Positions 18,289 to 27,096 of a stretch of 64,000 nt of DNA are shown piece after piece. Below the pieces are notes generated by a model. That model did not search any database. It was not told the DNA's origin and was given only the letters and a program-made list of their open reading frames with translations. Origin of the DNA: Crateriforma conspicua (GTDB lineage: Bacteria > Planctomycetota > Planctomycetia > Pirellulales > Pirellulaceae); contig NZ_CP036319.1 in NCBI RefSeq assembly GCF_007752935.1, positions 2,356,001-2,420,000 of the forward strand. The letters are read 5' to 3'. Position numbers and translations under genes: made by a program. Numbering within the stretch: the stretch's first letter is position 1; each line of letters begins with the position of its first letter.

Positions 18289-19521
18289 ATGTCCGCAAGC
18301 AATCGCGCCAAGCTGATCGAAAAGCTTCACAAGGCACTGAAGAAGAATTACAAGGTGCCGCCCACGCAACCGTCGCGTCCATTGTTGGAACACGTGTTGT
18401 ACGCGTCGCTGTTGGAAGACTGTCCCGCCGATTTGGCCGACGAAGGGATGGCCAAGCTGGAACAGGACTTCTTTGATTGGAACGAAGTCCGGGTGACGAC
18501 CATCAGCGAATTGGCTCAGGTGTTGGGCCGGCTGCCCGATCCGATTCGTGCCGCGTCACGGCTGAAGGGAAACCTGCAGGCGATTTTCGAGGAGTTCTAC
18601 ACGTTCGACCTGGATCACCTGAAGAAGGAAAACTTGGGCAAAGCCGTCAAGAAGTTTTCCGAGATGCCGTCGATGAGTTCGTTCGTGCTGGGATACACCG
18701 TCCAGCACGGTTTGGGCGGGCATTCGATCCCGTTGGACTACAGCGCGATGGTCGTGATGCTGGTCTGTGGCATCGCGTCGACGTCCGAAGCGTCCACCGG
18801 AAAGGTCCCCGGCTTGGAACGGGCGATTCCCAAGAGCAAAGGTTTGGAGTTTTGTGCGCTGTTGCACCAGTGTGCCGTCGACCTGAACCAAAACGCCAAA
18901 GACAAGACCGCGATGCAAACGCTGGTCGCCGTCGATAAGAATGCCGAAGCCAACTTGAAGGAATGGTTGTCCAGCAAGAAGGAGGCTCGCAAACGGGCCG
19001 CCGAACGCAAGGCAGAAGAAAAGGAAGCGGCACGCGAAAAGGCCAAGGCGGAAGCCGAATCGGCACAGCGGGCCGCGATCGAAGCCGCCGCAAAGAAATC
19101 GGCCTCCGCGTCGCGCCGAACCAAGAAAACCGCCTCTCAACCGTCGGCCGCCGAACAGGCCGCCGCCGAACAGGCTGCCGCGGCAAAGAAGGCCGCATCG
19201 AAATCAAAGTCCAAGTCGTCCAGGTCGTCAAAGGCAAAGTCGGACAAGCCTAAGGCGGAAACTGCCAAGTCCAAGGACAGTCCGACCAAGACCAGTTCGA
19301 CCAAGGACAGCACGACGAAATCATCCTCGTCCACCAAGTCGGCTTCGTCGCGAAAGTCGACCTCGAAGTCCACCGCAAAAAAGAAGTCGTCCACCACGCC
19401 TGATGCCGGAAAGAAGCCCGCCAAAACCAAATCGTCATCGACCGGTGACACCAAATCGGCGTCGAAGAAAGCGGCCAAAAAATCAAGCTCTCGCAAGCTG
19501 AGCAAACGTAAGCCGCGTTGA
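18289..19521 (+). CDS. HhH-GPD/endonuclease III-like protein with Lys-rich histone-like tail
   Basis: 410 aa. Residues ~28-165 resemble the helix-hairpin-helix core of EndoIII-type base-excision proteins: LLEHVLYASLLEDC, VRVTTISELAQVLGRLPDP, LKGNLQAIFEEFY, then MPSMSSFVLGYTVQHGLGG and IPLDYSAM with D150 where the catalytic Asp would be. The catalytic Lys of bifunctional glycosylases is not evident, and no C-x6-C-x2-C-x5-C iron-sulfur loop is present. From ~229 the protein becomes a charged helix and then ~180 residues rich in Lys, Ser, Ala and Thr (KSSSSTKSASSRKSTSKS), like histone H1 or Hc1 tails. Probably a DNA-binding protein; glycosylase activity is uncertain. Follows rbfA closely, so likely co-transcribed. 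Confidence 0.72.
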   Translation: MSASNRAKLIEKLHKALKKNYKVPPTQPSRPLLEHVLYASLLEDCPADLADEGMAKLEQDFFDWNEVRVTTISELAQVLGRLPDPIRAASRLKGNLQAIFEEFYTFDLDHLKKENLGKAVKKFSEMPSMSSFVLGYTVQHGLGGHSIPLDYSAMVVMLVCGIASTSEASTGKVPGLERAIPKSKGLEFCALLHQCAVDLNQNAKDKTAMQTLVAVDKNAEANLKEWLSSKKEARKRAAERKAEEKEAAREKAKAEAESAQRAAIEAAAKKSASASRRTKKTASQPSAAEQAAAEQAAAAKKAASKSKSKSSRSSKAKSDKPKAETAKSKDSPTKTSSTKDSTTKSSSSTKSASSRKSTSKSTAKKKSSTTPDAGKKPAKTKSSSTGDTKSASKKAAKKSSSRKLSKRKPR

Positions 19522-19626
19522 CGGCAATGTGGTTGATGGTGAGGTTATCGGGTCGACCGCCCGGACGTTGAAACCGAACCGATCTTAAAATCTTCTGTGC
19601 AACTGAATTGATACCGGAGTGTTTCC

Positions 19627-20376
19627 ATGGCAGGCCACTCGAAATGGGCCAACATTCAACACCGCAAAGGACGCGTCGACGCGGCTCGCGGCAAGATGTG
19701 GAGCAAGCTGAGCAAAGCCATCATCATGGCCGCCAAATCCGGTGGCGGTGATCCGATGGCCAACTTTCGGCTCCGCAAGGCGATCGACGACGCAAAAGCC
19801 GTCAGTATGCCCAAGGACAATATTGAACGTGCCATCAAACGTGGCACGGGCGAATTGGACGGCGGGGACATGGAAGAAATCCTGTATGAAGGCTACGGCC
19901 CCGGCGGCGTCGCGGTGATGTGCGAAGCGATGACGGACAACCGGAATCGCACCGCCCCGGAAATGAAGCAATTGTTTTCCAAGTTCGGCGGCAATCTGGG
20001 AAACAGCGGCTGTGTGTCGTATCTGTTCGACCGCAAGGGCGTCGTGGTTTTTGAAGACGGCGTGGACGAAGAGCAGGTGACGATGATCGCCATGGAACAC
20101 GGCGGCGAAGACATCGACCACAACGACGATGGCAAGCTGCAAGTGACCAGTCCGCCCGACGCTTTTGACGGTCTGGTCGAAGCTTTCACCGATGCCGAAT
20201 TGGCGATCGACTACAGCGAAGTTTCACAGGTTCCCCAGACGACCGTCGACTTGGAATCGGACATGGCGCGAAAGGTGTTGTCGTTGCTGCAGGCGTTGGA
20301 TGACCACGACGACGTCCAGAATGTCAGCACGAACCTGAACATCACCGACGAAGCGTTGCAGGAAGAAGACGCCTGA
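19627..20376 (+). CDS. YebC/PmpR family protein
   Basis: 249 aa from ATG 19627 with GGAG 8 nt upstream. MAGHSKWANIQHRKGRVDAA is the family's N-terminal signature. The three-domain layout follows: basic helical N-terminus, GTGELDGG, YEGYGPGGVAVMCEAMTDN, then GCVSYLFDRKGVV and an acidic C-terminus. Family knowledge: members act as transcriptional regulators or as translation factors for polyproline stretches. Length is normal (~240-250 aa). Monocistronic by spacing. Confidence 0.95.
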   Translation: MAGHSKWANIQHRKGRVDAARGKMWSKLSKAIIMAAKSGGGDPMANFRLRKAIDDAKAVSMPKDNIERAIKRGTGELDGGDMEEILYEGYGPGGVAVMCEAMTDNRNRTAPEMKQLFSKFGGNLGNSGCVSYLFDRKGVVVFEDGVDEEQVTMIAMEHGGEDIDHNDDGKLQVTSPPDAFDGLVEAFTDAELAIDYSEVSQVPQTTVDLESDMARKVLSLLQALDDHDDVQNVSTNLNITDEALQEEDA

Positions 20377-20552
20377 AAACCCTGCGGATGACCTAAGCTG
20401 GTCAAACTTTGACGGTTGTGTGGGCGCGGGCCGGTGCGCCCGGTTATTCGATCCGACACTGTTCAAAGGTTCGTGTGGGTCGTGCCGATCGCAACGATAT
20501 GCGTTCTGGTACACCCATCATCCGAATCCCGCGACACCGCGTTGCCCCATCG

Positions 20553-22637
20553 ATGCGCAAACGCCGCGGCCGATCGCTGCGACGCGGTCGTCGATGGTTG
20601 GCGGTCGCGTTCGGTGCATTCCAGATGGTCGGTGCCACGCCGATGGCGGCCCAACCGCCCCGTCCGATTCGCTTGCCCGCGTCGGACGCTGGCACGTCGA
20701 CGGCCCACAGTCGCGTCCGCCCAGGTCAGAAATCGTTTGATCTGGCGTCGGTTCGAATCCAGGTGACCGACGATTTTGCGTTGCCACCCGAATCGTCCGA
20801 CGGGGCAGATGCCGTCCATCCCCCATCGCTGGGATCGGCCCAAGCGGAACCGACGCCGGTCACACCAGGGGCCAAGGACGCCACCTTTGTTCCCTTGGAA
20901 ACGCCTGACACGGTGTTGCCACCGACACCCGAGGTGCCCGGCGATGTGTTTTCGCTGGCGACGCCGATCACCGATAACCACGGTTGGCTGGATCCGTATC
21001 GCGGCAGGGTGCTGGAGATTGAAACGGATGTCACCAAGACACCGGACAGCCAAAGCATCCCGTCGTCGGACGAAGTTCACCTTTGGTGGCAAGACGCCCT
21101 GAAGCAACCGTTGGGCATGTCGCCACGTGCGATCCCGGTCGACGTTTCTTGGTTGACCCGGACGGCACTGCAATCATCGCCGCTGGTTCAATCTTTGCTG
21201 ACCCAGCCAAAGATTGACCAGACGGCGGTGGTGATCGCCGACGCGGAATTCGATGCCGCGGTTTATCTGGAAGGCAAATTTGTCGACACCGATGAACCGG
21301 TCGGCGATACGTTGACGACCGGCCGCGCGTTCGGTCGCTACCGTGACGAAACGTTTTCGGCGGACGTGGGCATGAACCGCCAGTTGCGTGGCGGGGGAAC
21401 GTTGGAAGCGGTACAGCGCGGTGGATTTCAACAGAACAACAGCGACTTTCTGGTCCCCAACCCACAGGGCACCACACGGTTGGAACTGAACTATTCCCAG
21501 CCGTTGCTGAAGAACCACGGACGTGCGGTCAACGAAATCAGTATCGTTCTGGCCAGCATCGACGTTCGATTGACGCGTGGCGAAGTCCGACAAGCGTTGG
21601 AAAAGCATTTGGTATCGGTCACGCGAGCGTATTGGGATCTGTACCAGGCCCGTTGCGAATGGATGCAGCGGAGCCGCTTGCTGCGACGCACCGAAAAGCT
21701 GCATTCCATTGTCGTGGCGCGTCAGCATGTCGACACGATCACGCGGCAGCGTTTGCGATCCGAGGCGGCTTTGGCCGAACGCCGGACGGGACTGAGTCGT
21801 GCGGAGGCTTCGATCGGCGACGCTCAGGCCAAATTGCGGATGTTGACGGGCAGCGAGATTTTGCAGCACGACGTGCATGTCGAATTGACGCCCCAGGAAG
21901 TCCCACCGGCGGTGCTGATCCCCATCGCCACGCGTGATGCGGCGGTCATGGCGCTGGACAATCGTCCTGATTTGGACGTCGCAATGCAGCGGATTCGATC
22001 GGCATCGGCCAAGATCGGCGTCGCCAAGAATCAGGTTCTGCCGCGGTTGGATTTGTTGCTGACGGGATACGTCGCGGGTCTTGATTCACGCCGCGACACT
22101 TGGGGGGCTTTTCTGAACCAATTTTCCGACGGTGCTCCCACTTACGCGGCCGGATTGCGATGGGAATTGCCGGTCGGCAATCGCGCGGCGCGGGCACGAT
22201 TGACCCGAAATCGCTGGGAATACTGTCGGGCGTTAGAAGAATTCCGACAAGCGACCGAATCGGTGTTGGCGGATGTTGACATCGCCACACGCGAAACGAA
22301 AACCAGCTATCAAGAGATGTCGGCTCGTTATCAGTCGATTTTGGCCGCGCGTCGCGAAGTCGATTACTTGCAACAACGCTATGAACGCTTGGTCGAACCG
22401 CAGCAATCCGCGATCGTACTGATCGAAGACTTGCTGGACGCCCAACAGCGTCTGTTCAACGCGGAAAAAGACTTTGTCGACGCGCAGGTCGCCTATGCAA
22501 TGTCGTGGGTCGAATTACGTCGATCCATGGGCGTCCTGTTGCGGGCCGCGTCAAGCCAAACGGATGACGTGGACGCGTCGCAACAGGTCGATGCACCGGA
22601 GATGATGTTTGGCGATGTGGTGGAGCCGGCACAATGA
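20553..22637 (+). CDS. TolC-family outer membrane efflux/secretion protein
   Basis: 694 aa from ATG 20553 (MRKRRGRSLRRGRRWLAVAF), whose basic N-terminus and hydrophobic stretch ending PMAAQ suit a signal peptide; ATG 20499 and 20409 are upstream alternatives. Residues ~30-200 are a Pro-rich region peculiar to this protein. After that come two TolC/OEP-type repeats: beta segments (FRQTYRF-like barrel strands, QPLLKNHGRAVNEISIVLAS) and long helices (EKHLVSVTRAYWDLYQA, LAERRTGLSRAEASIGDAQA, YQEMSARYQSILAARREVDY). It should form a trimeric outer-membrane and periplasmic channel. Its stop overlaps the start of the SecA-like gene by ATGA, opening a five-gene operon. Confidence 0.88.
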   Translation: MRKRRGRSLRRGRRWLAVAFGAFQMVGATPMAAQPPRPIRLPASDAGTSTAHSRVRPGQKSFDLASVRIQVTDDFALPPESSDGADAVHPPSLGSAQAEPTPVTPGAKDATFVPLETPDTVLPPTPEVPGDVFSLATPITDNHGWLDPYRGRVLEIETDVTKTPDSQSIPSSDEVHLWWQDALKQPLGMSPRAIPVDVSWLTRTALQSSPLVQSLLTQPKIDQTAVVIADAEFDAAVYLEGKFVDTDEPVGDTLTTGRAFGRYRDETFSADVGMNRQLRGGGTLEAVQRGGFQQNNSDFLVPNPQGTTRLELNYSQPLLKNHGRAVNEISIVLASIDVRLTRGEVRQALEKHLVSVTRAYWDLYQARCEWMQRSRLLRRTEKLHSIVVARQHVDTITRQRLRSEAALAERRTGLSRAEASIGDAQAKLRMLTGSEILQHDVHVELTPQEVPPAVLIPIATRDAAVMALDNRPDLDVAMQRIRSASAKIGVAKNQVLPRLDLLLTGYVAGLDSRRDTWGAFLNQFSDGAPTYAAGLRWELPVGNRAARARLTRNRWEYCRALEEFRQATESVLADVDIATRETKTSYQEMSARYQSILAARREVDYLQQRYERLVEPQQSAIVLIEDLLDAQQRLFNAEKDFVDAQVAYAMSWVELRRSMGVLLRAASSQTDDVDASQQVDAPEMMFGDVVEPAQ

Positions 22638-24664
22638 TTCCACGATTCACCATGGGCTTGGCACGCAAACGTGATCGGCTGACGATCGGGGACCGCTATC
22701 GTGTCGGTATTCGCGAGATGGTTCGTCGTTGTTGCGATGAACTGACACCGCTGTGTGAACATGCCCACGATCGCTACATCGAACGGTCGCCACAGCAGGT
22801 GCGCGATCACTTCACCATGCTGCGTGGCCAAATCGTTGATGGCATGTTCGCGATCGACGATGCTTCGGCGTGGGCTGATTTGGCCGGATGCATCACTGCA
22901 GCGCTACAGCACACGCTGGACAAGCGTTTGTATCCGACCCAGATTCTGGCGGGATGGCAGATCGCGGCCGGCCGGATCGCTCAAATGCAAACCGGTGAAG
23001 GCAAGACGTTGGCGTGTTTCCTGCCGGCTTGCCTGATGGCGGCAACCGGACGCGGTGTGCATGTGGTCTGTCCCAATGATTATCTGGCACAACGTGACGC
23101 TCAGTTGCTCGCGCCGGCTTTCGAATCGCTTGGTTTGTCGTGTGGTGTCGTTCTGGATGACCCAAATCCGGCGGCAAAGACGGATCTGTACCACGGCGAC
23201 GTGGTGTATGCGCCGGGCGCAGTGCTGGGGTTCGATTTTCTGCGCGATCGCTTGGCCGAAACACAGTGGATGCGGTTGGGGCGATCGCATCGTCTGGCCC
23301 AAACGGCGATGGGGCAAGGACGACCGCCTGCGATGATGCGTCCGTTGCACGCGGTCATCGTGGACGAAGCGGATCACGTATTGATCGACGATGCTGTGTC
23401 GCCACTGATTTTGTCACAGCGTCGTCAAGTCGGCCGGCAATTGGATGACCTGCTGATGTCGGCTCGCCAGGCCGCAATGCGGATGCAATCCGACATCGAC
23501 TATGTGGTTCGTCAGGATCATCGCCAAGTCGAATTCACCGCAGACGGGTTTCATCGCATCTACGACGATCAATGGCCGGTGGATGATGCAAGGTTGAAGC
23601 GTCCTTGGCATGACTACGTACGCGCGGCGTTGTTGGCGCAGCATGTGTTTCAACGCGATCGTGATTACGTGATTCAAGATCAAACGGTCCAGATCGTTGA
23701 TCGATCCACCGGGCGAATCTTTGCCGACCGCAGTTGGTCCGGCGGCATCCACCAGGCCGTTGAAACGAAGGAAGGCGTTCCGGTGACGGCCGAAACGGAA
23801 TCGGCCAGTCAAACGACGCGACAAGCCTTTTTTCGCCGCTATCGCTGGATCGGTGGAATGACAGGGACATCGGATGGTTGCCAGCGGGAATTTGCGTCGG
23901 TGTATCGCTGCTGCGTCCAGGTGATTCCGTTGCGTTTGGCCAGTCGTCGGTGTGTATTGGCCGACGCGATCTTTGCCGACCAGGATGCCAAGGTTCAGTG
24001 GATCGTCGATGAAGCGGTGCATGCATCGCGGATCGGTCGTGCGGTGTTGATCGGCACGCTAAGCATCGAACAGTCGCTGGCGATTTCCCAGCTTTTTGAT
24101 CGCTGTGGCATCCGGCATCAGGTGTTAAGCGGGATCCAAGACCGCGGCGAGGCGGAGATCATCGCCGACGCCGGGCAAAGTGGCGCGGTGACCGTGGCCA
24201 CCAGCTTGGCCGGACGCGGGACGGACATCGCATTGGATGCGACGACTCGGCAACGTGGCGGTTTGCACGTCATCGTGTGCGAACACCATCGTCTGGCTCG
24301 GGTGGATCGTCAGTTGATCGGACGTTGTGCGCGGGGTGGCGATCCTGGGACGGCGCGGTTTTGTCTGGCCGCCGACGACGGAATTGCCCAAGGCCGCAAC
24401 GACTGGTTCGGAGGCCTGATTCGCGGGCACGTCCGGTCGGTCGGAAACGGCGTGGCCGGATCGCATGACCATGCGTCGCTGGTTCGTCCCGTCGATGTTC
24501 CGCCGGGGCAATTGCGTCAACACGTTTTGGACATTCAACAAAACCAACAACGCAACGAAACCGCCGCGCGGCTGGCAATGATGCGGCAATATCAGGTCGA
24601 TCAGGCTTGGCAGACGCCACGGCCGGCCTGGCAACCCGATTCCGAGCTTTCCTTTCAAGGATGA
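22634..24664 (+). CDS. SecA-like translocase ATPase, C-terminally truncated paralogue
   Basis: 676 aa, starting within the TolC stop (ATGA). All SecA motor motifs are present: Walker A GEGKT at 121-125, CPNDYLAQRD, Walker B DEAD at 244-247 followed by LIDDAVSPLIL, the preprotein-binding domain at ~285-395 (RSTGRIFADRSWSGGIHQAV), GGMTGTSDG, and TSLAGRGTDIAL at 524-534 with QLIGRCARGGDPGTARF closing NBD2. Only ~94 residues follow, against about 280 in E. coli SecA, so much of the helical scaffold/wing region and the zinc-binding tail are missing. The housekeeping SecA is presumably elsewhere. Position between TolC-like and adaptor genes suggests a dedicated motor for this export system (inference). 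Confidence 0.9.
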   Translation: MIPRFTMGLARKRDRLTIGDRYRVGIREMVRRCCDELTPLCEHAHDRYIERSPQQVRDHFTMLRGQIVDGMFAIDDASAWADLAGCITAALQHTLDKRLYPTQILAGWQIAAGRIAQMQTGEGKTLACFLPACLMAATGRGVHVVCPNDYLAQRDAQLLAPAFESLGLSCGVVLDDPNPAAKTDLYHGDVVYAPGAVLGFDFLRDRLAETQWMRLGRSHRLAQTAMGQGRPPAMMRPLHAVIVDEADHVLIDDAVSPLILSQRRQVGRQLDDLLMSARQAAMRMQSDIDYVVRQDHRQVEFTADGFHRIYDDQWPVDDARLKRPWHDYVRAALLAQHVFQRDRDYVIQDQTVQIVDRSTGRIFADRSWSGGIHQAVETKEGVPVTAETESASQTTRQAFFRRYRWIGGMTGTSDGCQREFASVYRCCVQVIPLRLASRRCVLADAIFADQDAKVQWIVDEAVHASRIGRAVLIGTLSIEQSLAISQLFDRCGIRHQVLSGIQDRGEAEIIADAGQSGAVTVATSLAGRGTDIALDATTRQRGGLHVIVCEHHRLARVDRQLIGRCARGGDPGTARFCLAADDGIAQGRNDWFGGLIRGHVRSVGNGVAGSHDHASLVRPVDVPPGQLRQHVLDIQQNQQRNETAARLAMMRQYQVDQAWQTPRPAWQPDSELSFQG

Positions 24665-24669
24665 ATGTG

Positions 24670-25503
24670 ATGCGTTTGTCGATCATGTTGCCCGCTATCG
24701 CTTGGCTGCTGTGCACATCAATGGTTCGGGCCGAAGGCGTGCGAGGATTCTCCGAACCGTATCGGCGTGTGATGGTATCCGCCTCGGAAATGGGAACGTT
24801 GGCGGCGATTGACGTGGTCGAAGGACAGCATGTTCAGCGCGATCAAGTCTTGGGGCAACTGGACGATCGCGTTCTGCAAGCCAGTTTGAAAATCGCGCAA
24901 GCCGCCAAGGATGCCGAAGGTGCCATGCGGGCCGCCAAAATCGACTTGGAAATCAAGAAGCGTCACTTGGAAGGCTTCGTCGAACTCAGTCAGGCGGGCA
25001 ATGCAAGTGTCCGGGAAGTGGAACGGGCCCAAGCCGACTATGACCAAGCACTCGCGCGGGTACAGGCCGCTGAAGAACAGATCTTGTTGCGGCAGTTGGA
25101 ATACGATCGCACTATCCAGCAGATTGAAAAACGCCGGGTTCGTTCGCCTTTTGATGGTATCGTGACGGAGATCATCAAGCGTCCCGGCGAATTCGTTTCA
25201 CCAACCGATCCGGTGATCTTCGAAGTGGTGCAACTGGACACGCTCCGGTGCAACCTAACGATTCCCAATGATCAGATCCAACATCTGCGTTTGGGCATGG
25301 AAGTCAAACTGGTCGTGGGACAGCGGCAGGAACCCGTCACCGCGATGGTCGAATACATCGCGCCGGTTGTTGATCCACAAAGTGGAACGGTTCTGGTGAA
25401 ATTGCGAATCCCCAACAGTTCACAAGAGCTGAAGGCGGGGTTGGTTTGCCGTTTGGATTTGCCAGGTGATACACGCACCGCACGGTTGTTGCGGACCCGC
25501 TGA
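24670..25503 (+). CDS. Periplasmic adaptor (membrane fusion protein, HlyD/AcrA type)
   Basis: 277 aa from ATG 24670, chosen because AAGGA at 24657-24661 lies 8 nt upstream; ATG 24661, overlapping the SecA-like stop, is the alternative. A signal peptide ends near MVRAEG. The protein has the usual split lipoyl domain (VSASEMGTLAAIDVVEGQHV and RRVRSPFDGIVTEI) around a coiled-coil hairpin (~60-140), then a beta-barrel (LRCNLTIPNDQI) and a PQSGTVLVKLRI domain. Family role: bridges an inner-membrane component to a TolC-like channel. Its stop shares a base with the next ATG (TGATG). Confidence 0.92.
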   Translation: MRLSIMLPAIAWLLCTSMVRAEGVRGFSEPYRRVMVSASEMGTLAAIDVVEGQHVQRDQVLGQLDDRVLQASLKIAQAAKDAEGAMRAAKIDLEIKKRHLEGFVELSQAGNASVREVERAQADYDQALARVQAAEEQILLRQLEYDRTIQQIEKRRVRSPFDGIVTEIIKRPGEFVSPTDPVIFEVVQLDTLRCNLTIPNDQIQHLRLGMEVKLVVGQRQEPVTAMVEYIAPVVDPQSGTVLVKLRIPNSSQELKAGLVCRLDLPGDTRTARLLRTR

Positions 25504-27092
25504 TGCATCCCAGTCGCGTGTCTCATGCCACGCGGATCGGATCGGGTGAAGAAGAAGGCGGGAGTGCCGTGTCGCAGTATGAATCCATCACGAATCGCAG
25601 CAGCGATGCCGACGGGCGGGCGGTGTCCGGCCGTTCGCTCGCCGGTTCGGACGATGCCACGGCGGCGCTCGATGCCGCGATGCACTTGTTGTCCCGTTTG
25701 GGACAGGCCGGTGATTCGATCGATCCTGCCGCGGTCGTTTTGGCCGACGCGTTGGAGCTGCAAATCCATTTGGAATCGCATCGTGACCTGCACGATGCCA
25801 TGTGCGAAGCGGCCGGTTGGATGGGACGGTCATGGTCGGCGCGGACGGTCATCGTCGGCTTCATCGACAGCCCCGAATCGCCTTGCCGCGATGCGATCGT
25901 CTGGCACTGTCCAACGGCGGAGGATCCCGAAGAAAGGATCGAAAGCAAGCTGGATTCGCAACAAGACGCCGCGCTGGACGAGGCGCTGCGACGTGGAGAA
26001 CCGACGTGGTTCCCGCCACGGCATCCGGGCGATCGCTGTGGGGCTTTGGCGATCGAGCGATTGGCAAATTCGATCGATGCGACGCTGTTGCTGACCGTTC
26101 CCTTGGTCGACGAACGTCTTCGTTGCTGTGGCGTGGTGCTGCTGGTCGAACCATCACCGCCCGATCCATCCATTTGCATCCAAAGCCGCGTGAATGCGGT
26201 GGCGGTGCCACTGGCGGAAAAGCTTTCGCAGTTGTATCGGCATCGTCCGTCACGACTGCAACGTTGGTTGGGGGACCTCGGCAAAGCGATCAGCGGCCGA
26301 AGCGGCACGATTCTGTGGTGCAGCGTCGTGTGTCTGTGTTTGTTGTTGATGATTCCCATTCCGTACAACATTCATGGCCAGTGTGAATTGCTGCCCAGCG
26401 GACGCCGCTTTGTGGTGGCGCCGGTCGACGGTCCTTTGGAATCTTCACGCGTCCGACGTGGGGATTCGGTTGCCCGTGGCGATGTGTTGGCCGTCATCAA
26501 CGCGTCGGAAATGGATTTGGAATTGGCGGCGTTGGAAGCGGAATTGGCCCGTTCTCGCAAGGCAATCGACACCTATCTGGCGGAAAGCAAGACGGCACAA
26601 CAACAGTTGGCGGAGCTGGAAGCAGAACGCTTCGAGCTGGAATCCCAATTGTTGCGGCATCGTCGCAGCCAACTGCAATTGACCAGTCCGATTGATGGAG
26701 TGGTTATCCGTGGCGATCTTCGCGACGCCGAAGACGCACCGCTGACGCGCGGTCAAACACTGTTTGAAGTCGCGCCTTTGGGACGTCAGCGTTTGGAGAT
26801 CGCGATTCCACAATCGGAAATCGCCTACGCCGCTGCGGGTTCAATGGCCACGTTTCGGTTGCACGCTTTCGCCGATCGCGAATGGATGACGACGGTGCGT
26901 CGTATCCACCGGACCGCTGATGTCAAAGACCGAGAAAATGTATTTATCGCCGAAGCGGTCATCGATGACCCCGAACATCTTTTACGGCCCGGCATGAAGG
27001 GGCGTGCCTGGATCGAATCGGGGACGGCTTCGTTGGGGTGGGTGATGTTGCATCGGCCCATCGCCCGATTGCGCGTCTGGTTGGGATGGTGA
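25503..27092 (+). CDS. GAF-like domain - TM - HlyD adaptor fusion
   Basis: 529 aa from ATG 25503, overlapping the previous TGA; ATG 25524 and later Met codons are alternatives. Residues ~75-240 look like a cytoplasmic GAF-type domain (AMCEAAGWMGRSWSARTVIV, LLTVPLVDERLRCCGVVLL, VAVPLAEKLSQLY). A single membrane helix lies at ~268-285 (ILWCSVVCLCLLLMIPI). The rest is an HlyD-like adaptor: lipoyl half VAPVDGPLESSRVRRGDSV, coiled coil ~340-385, second half LTSPIDGVVIRGDLRD, then a beta-barrel and a short C-terminus. The fusion would couple a cytosolic sensor or docking domain to a periplasmic adaptor. What the GAF domain binds is unknown. Confidence 0.82.
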   Translation: MHPSRVSHATRIGSGEEEGGSAVSQYESITNRSSDADGRAVSGRSLAGSDDATAALDAAMHLLSRLGQAGDSIDPAAVVLADALELQIHLESHRDLHDAMCEAAGWMGRSWSARTVIVGFIDSPESPCRDAIVWHCPTAEDPEERIESKLDSQQDAALDEALRRGEPTWFPPRHPGDRCGALAIERLANSIDATLLLTVPLVDERLRCCGVVLLVEPSPPDPSICIQSRVNAVAVPLAEKLSQLYRHRPSRLQRWLGDLGKAISGRSGTILWCSVVCLCLLLMIPIPYNIHGQCELLPSGRRFVVAPVDGPLESSRVRRGDSVARGDVLAVINASEMDLELAALEAELARSRKAIDTYLAESKTAQQQLAELEAERFELESQLLRHRRSQLQLTSPIDGVVIRGDLRDAEDAPLTRGQTLFEVAPLGRQRLEIAIPQSEIAYAAAGSMATFRLHAFADREWMTTVRRIHRTADVKDRENVFIAEAVIDDPEHLLRPGMKGRAWIESGTASLGWVMLHRPIARLRVWLGW

Positions 27093-27096
27093 TCGG

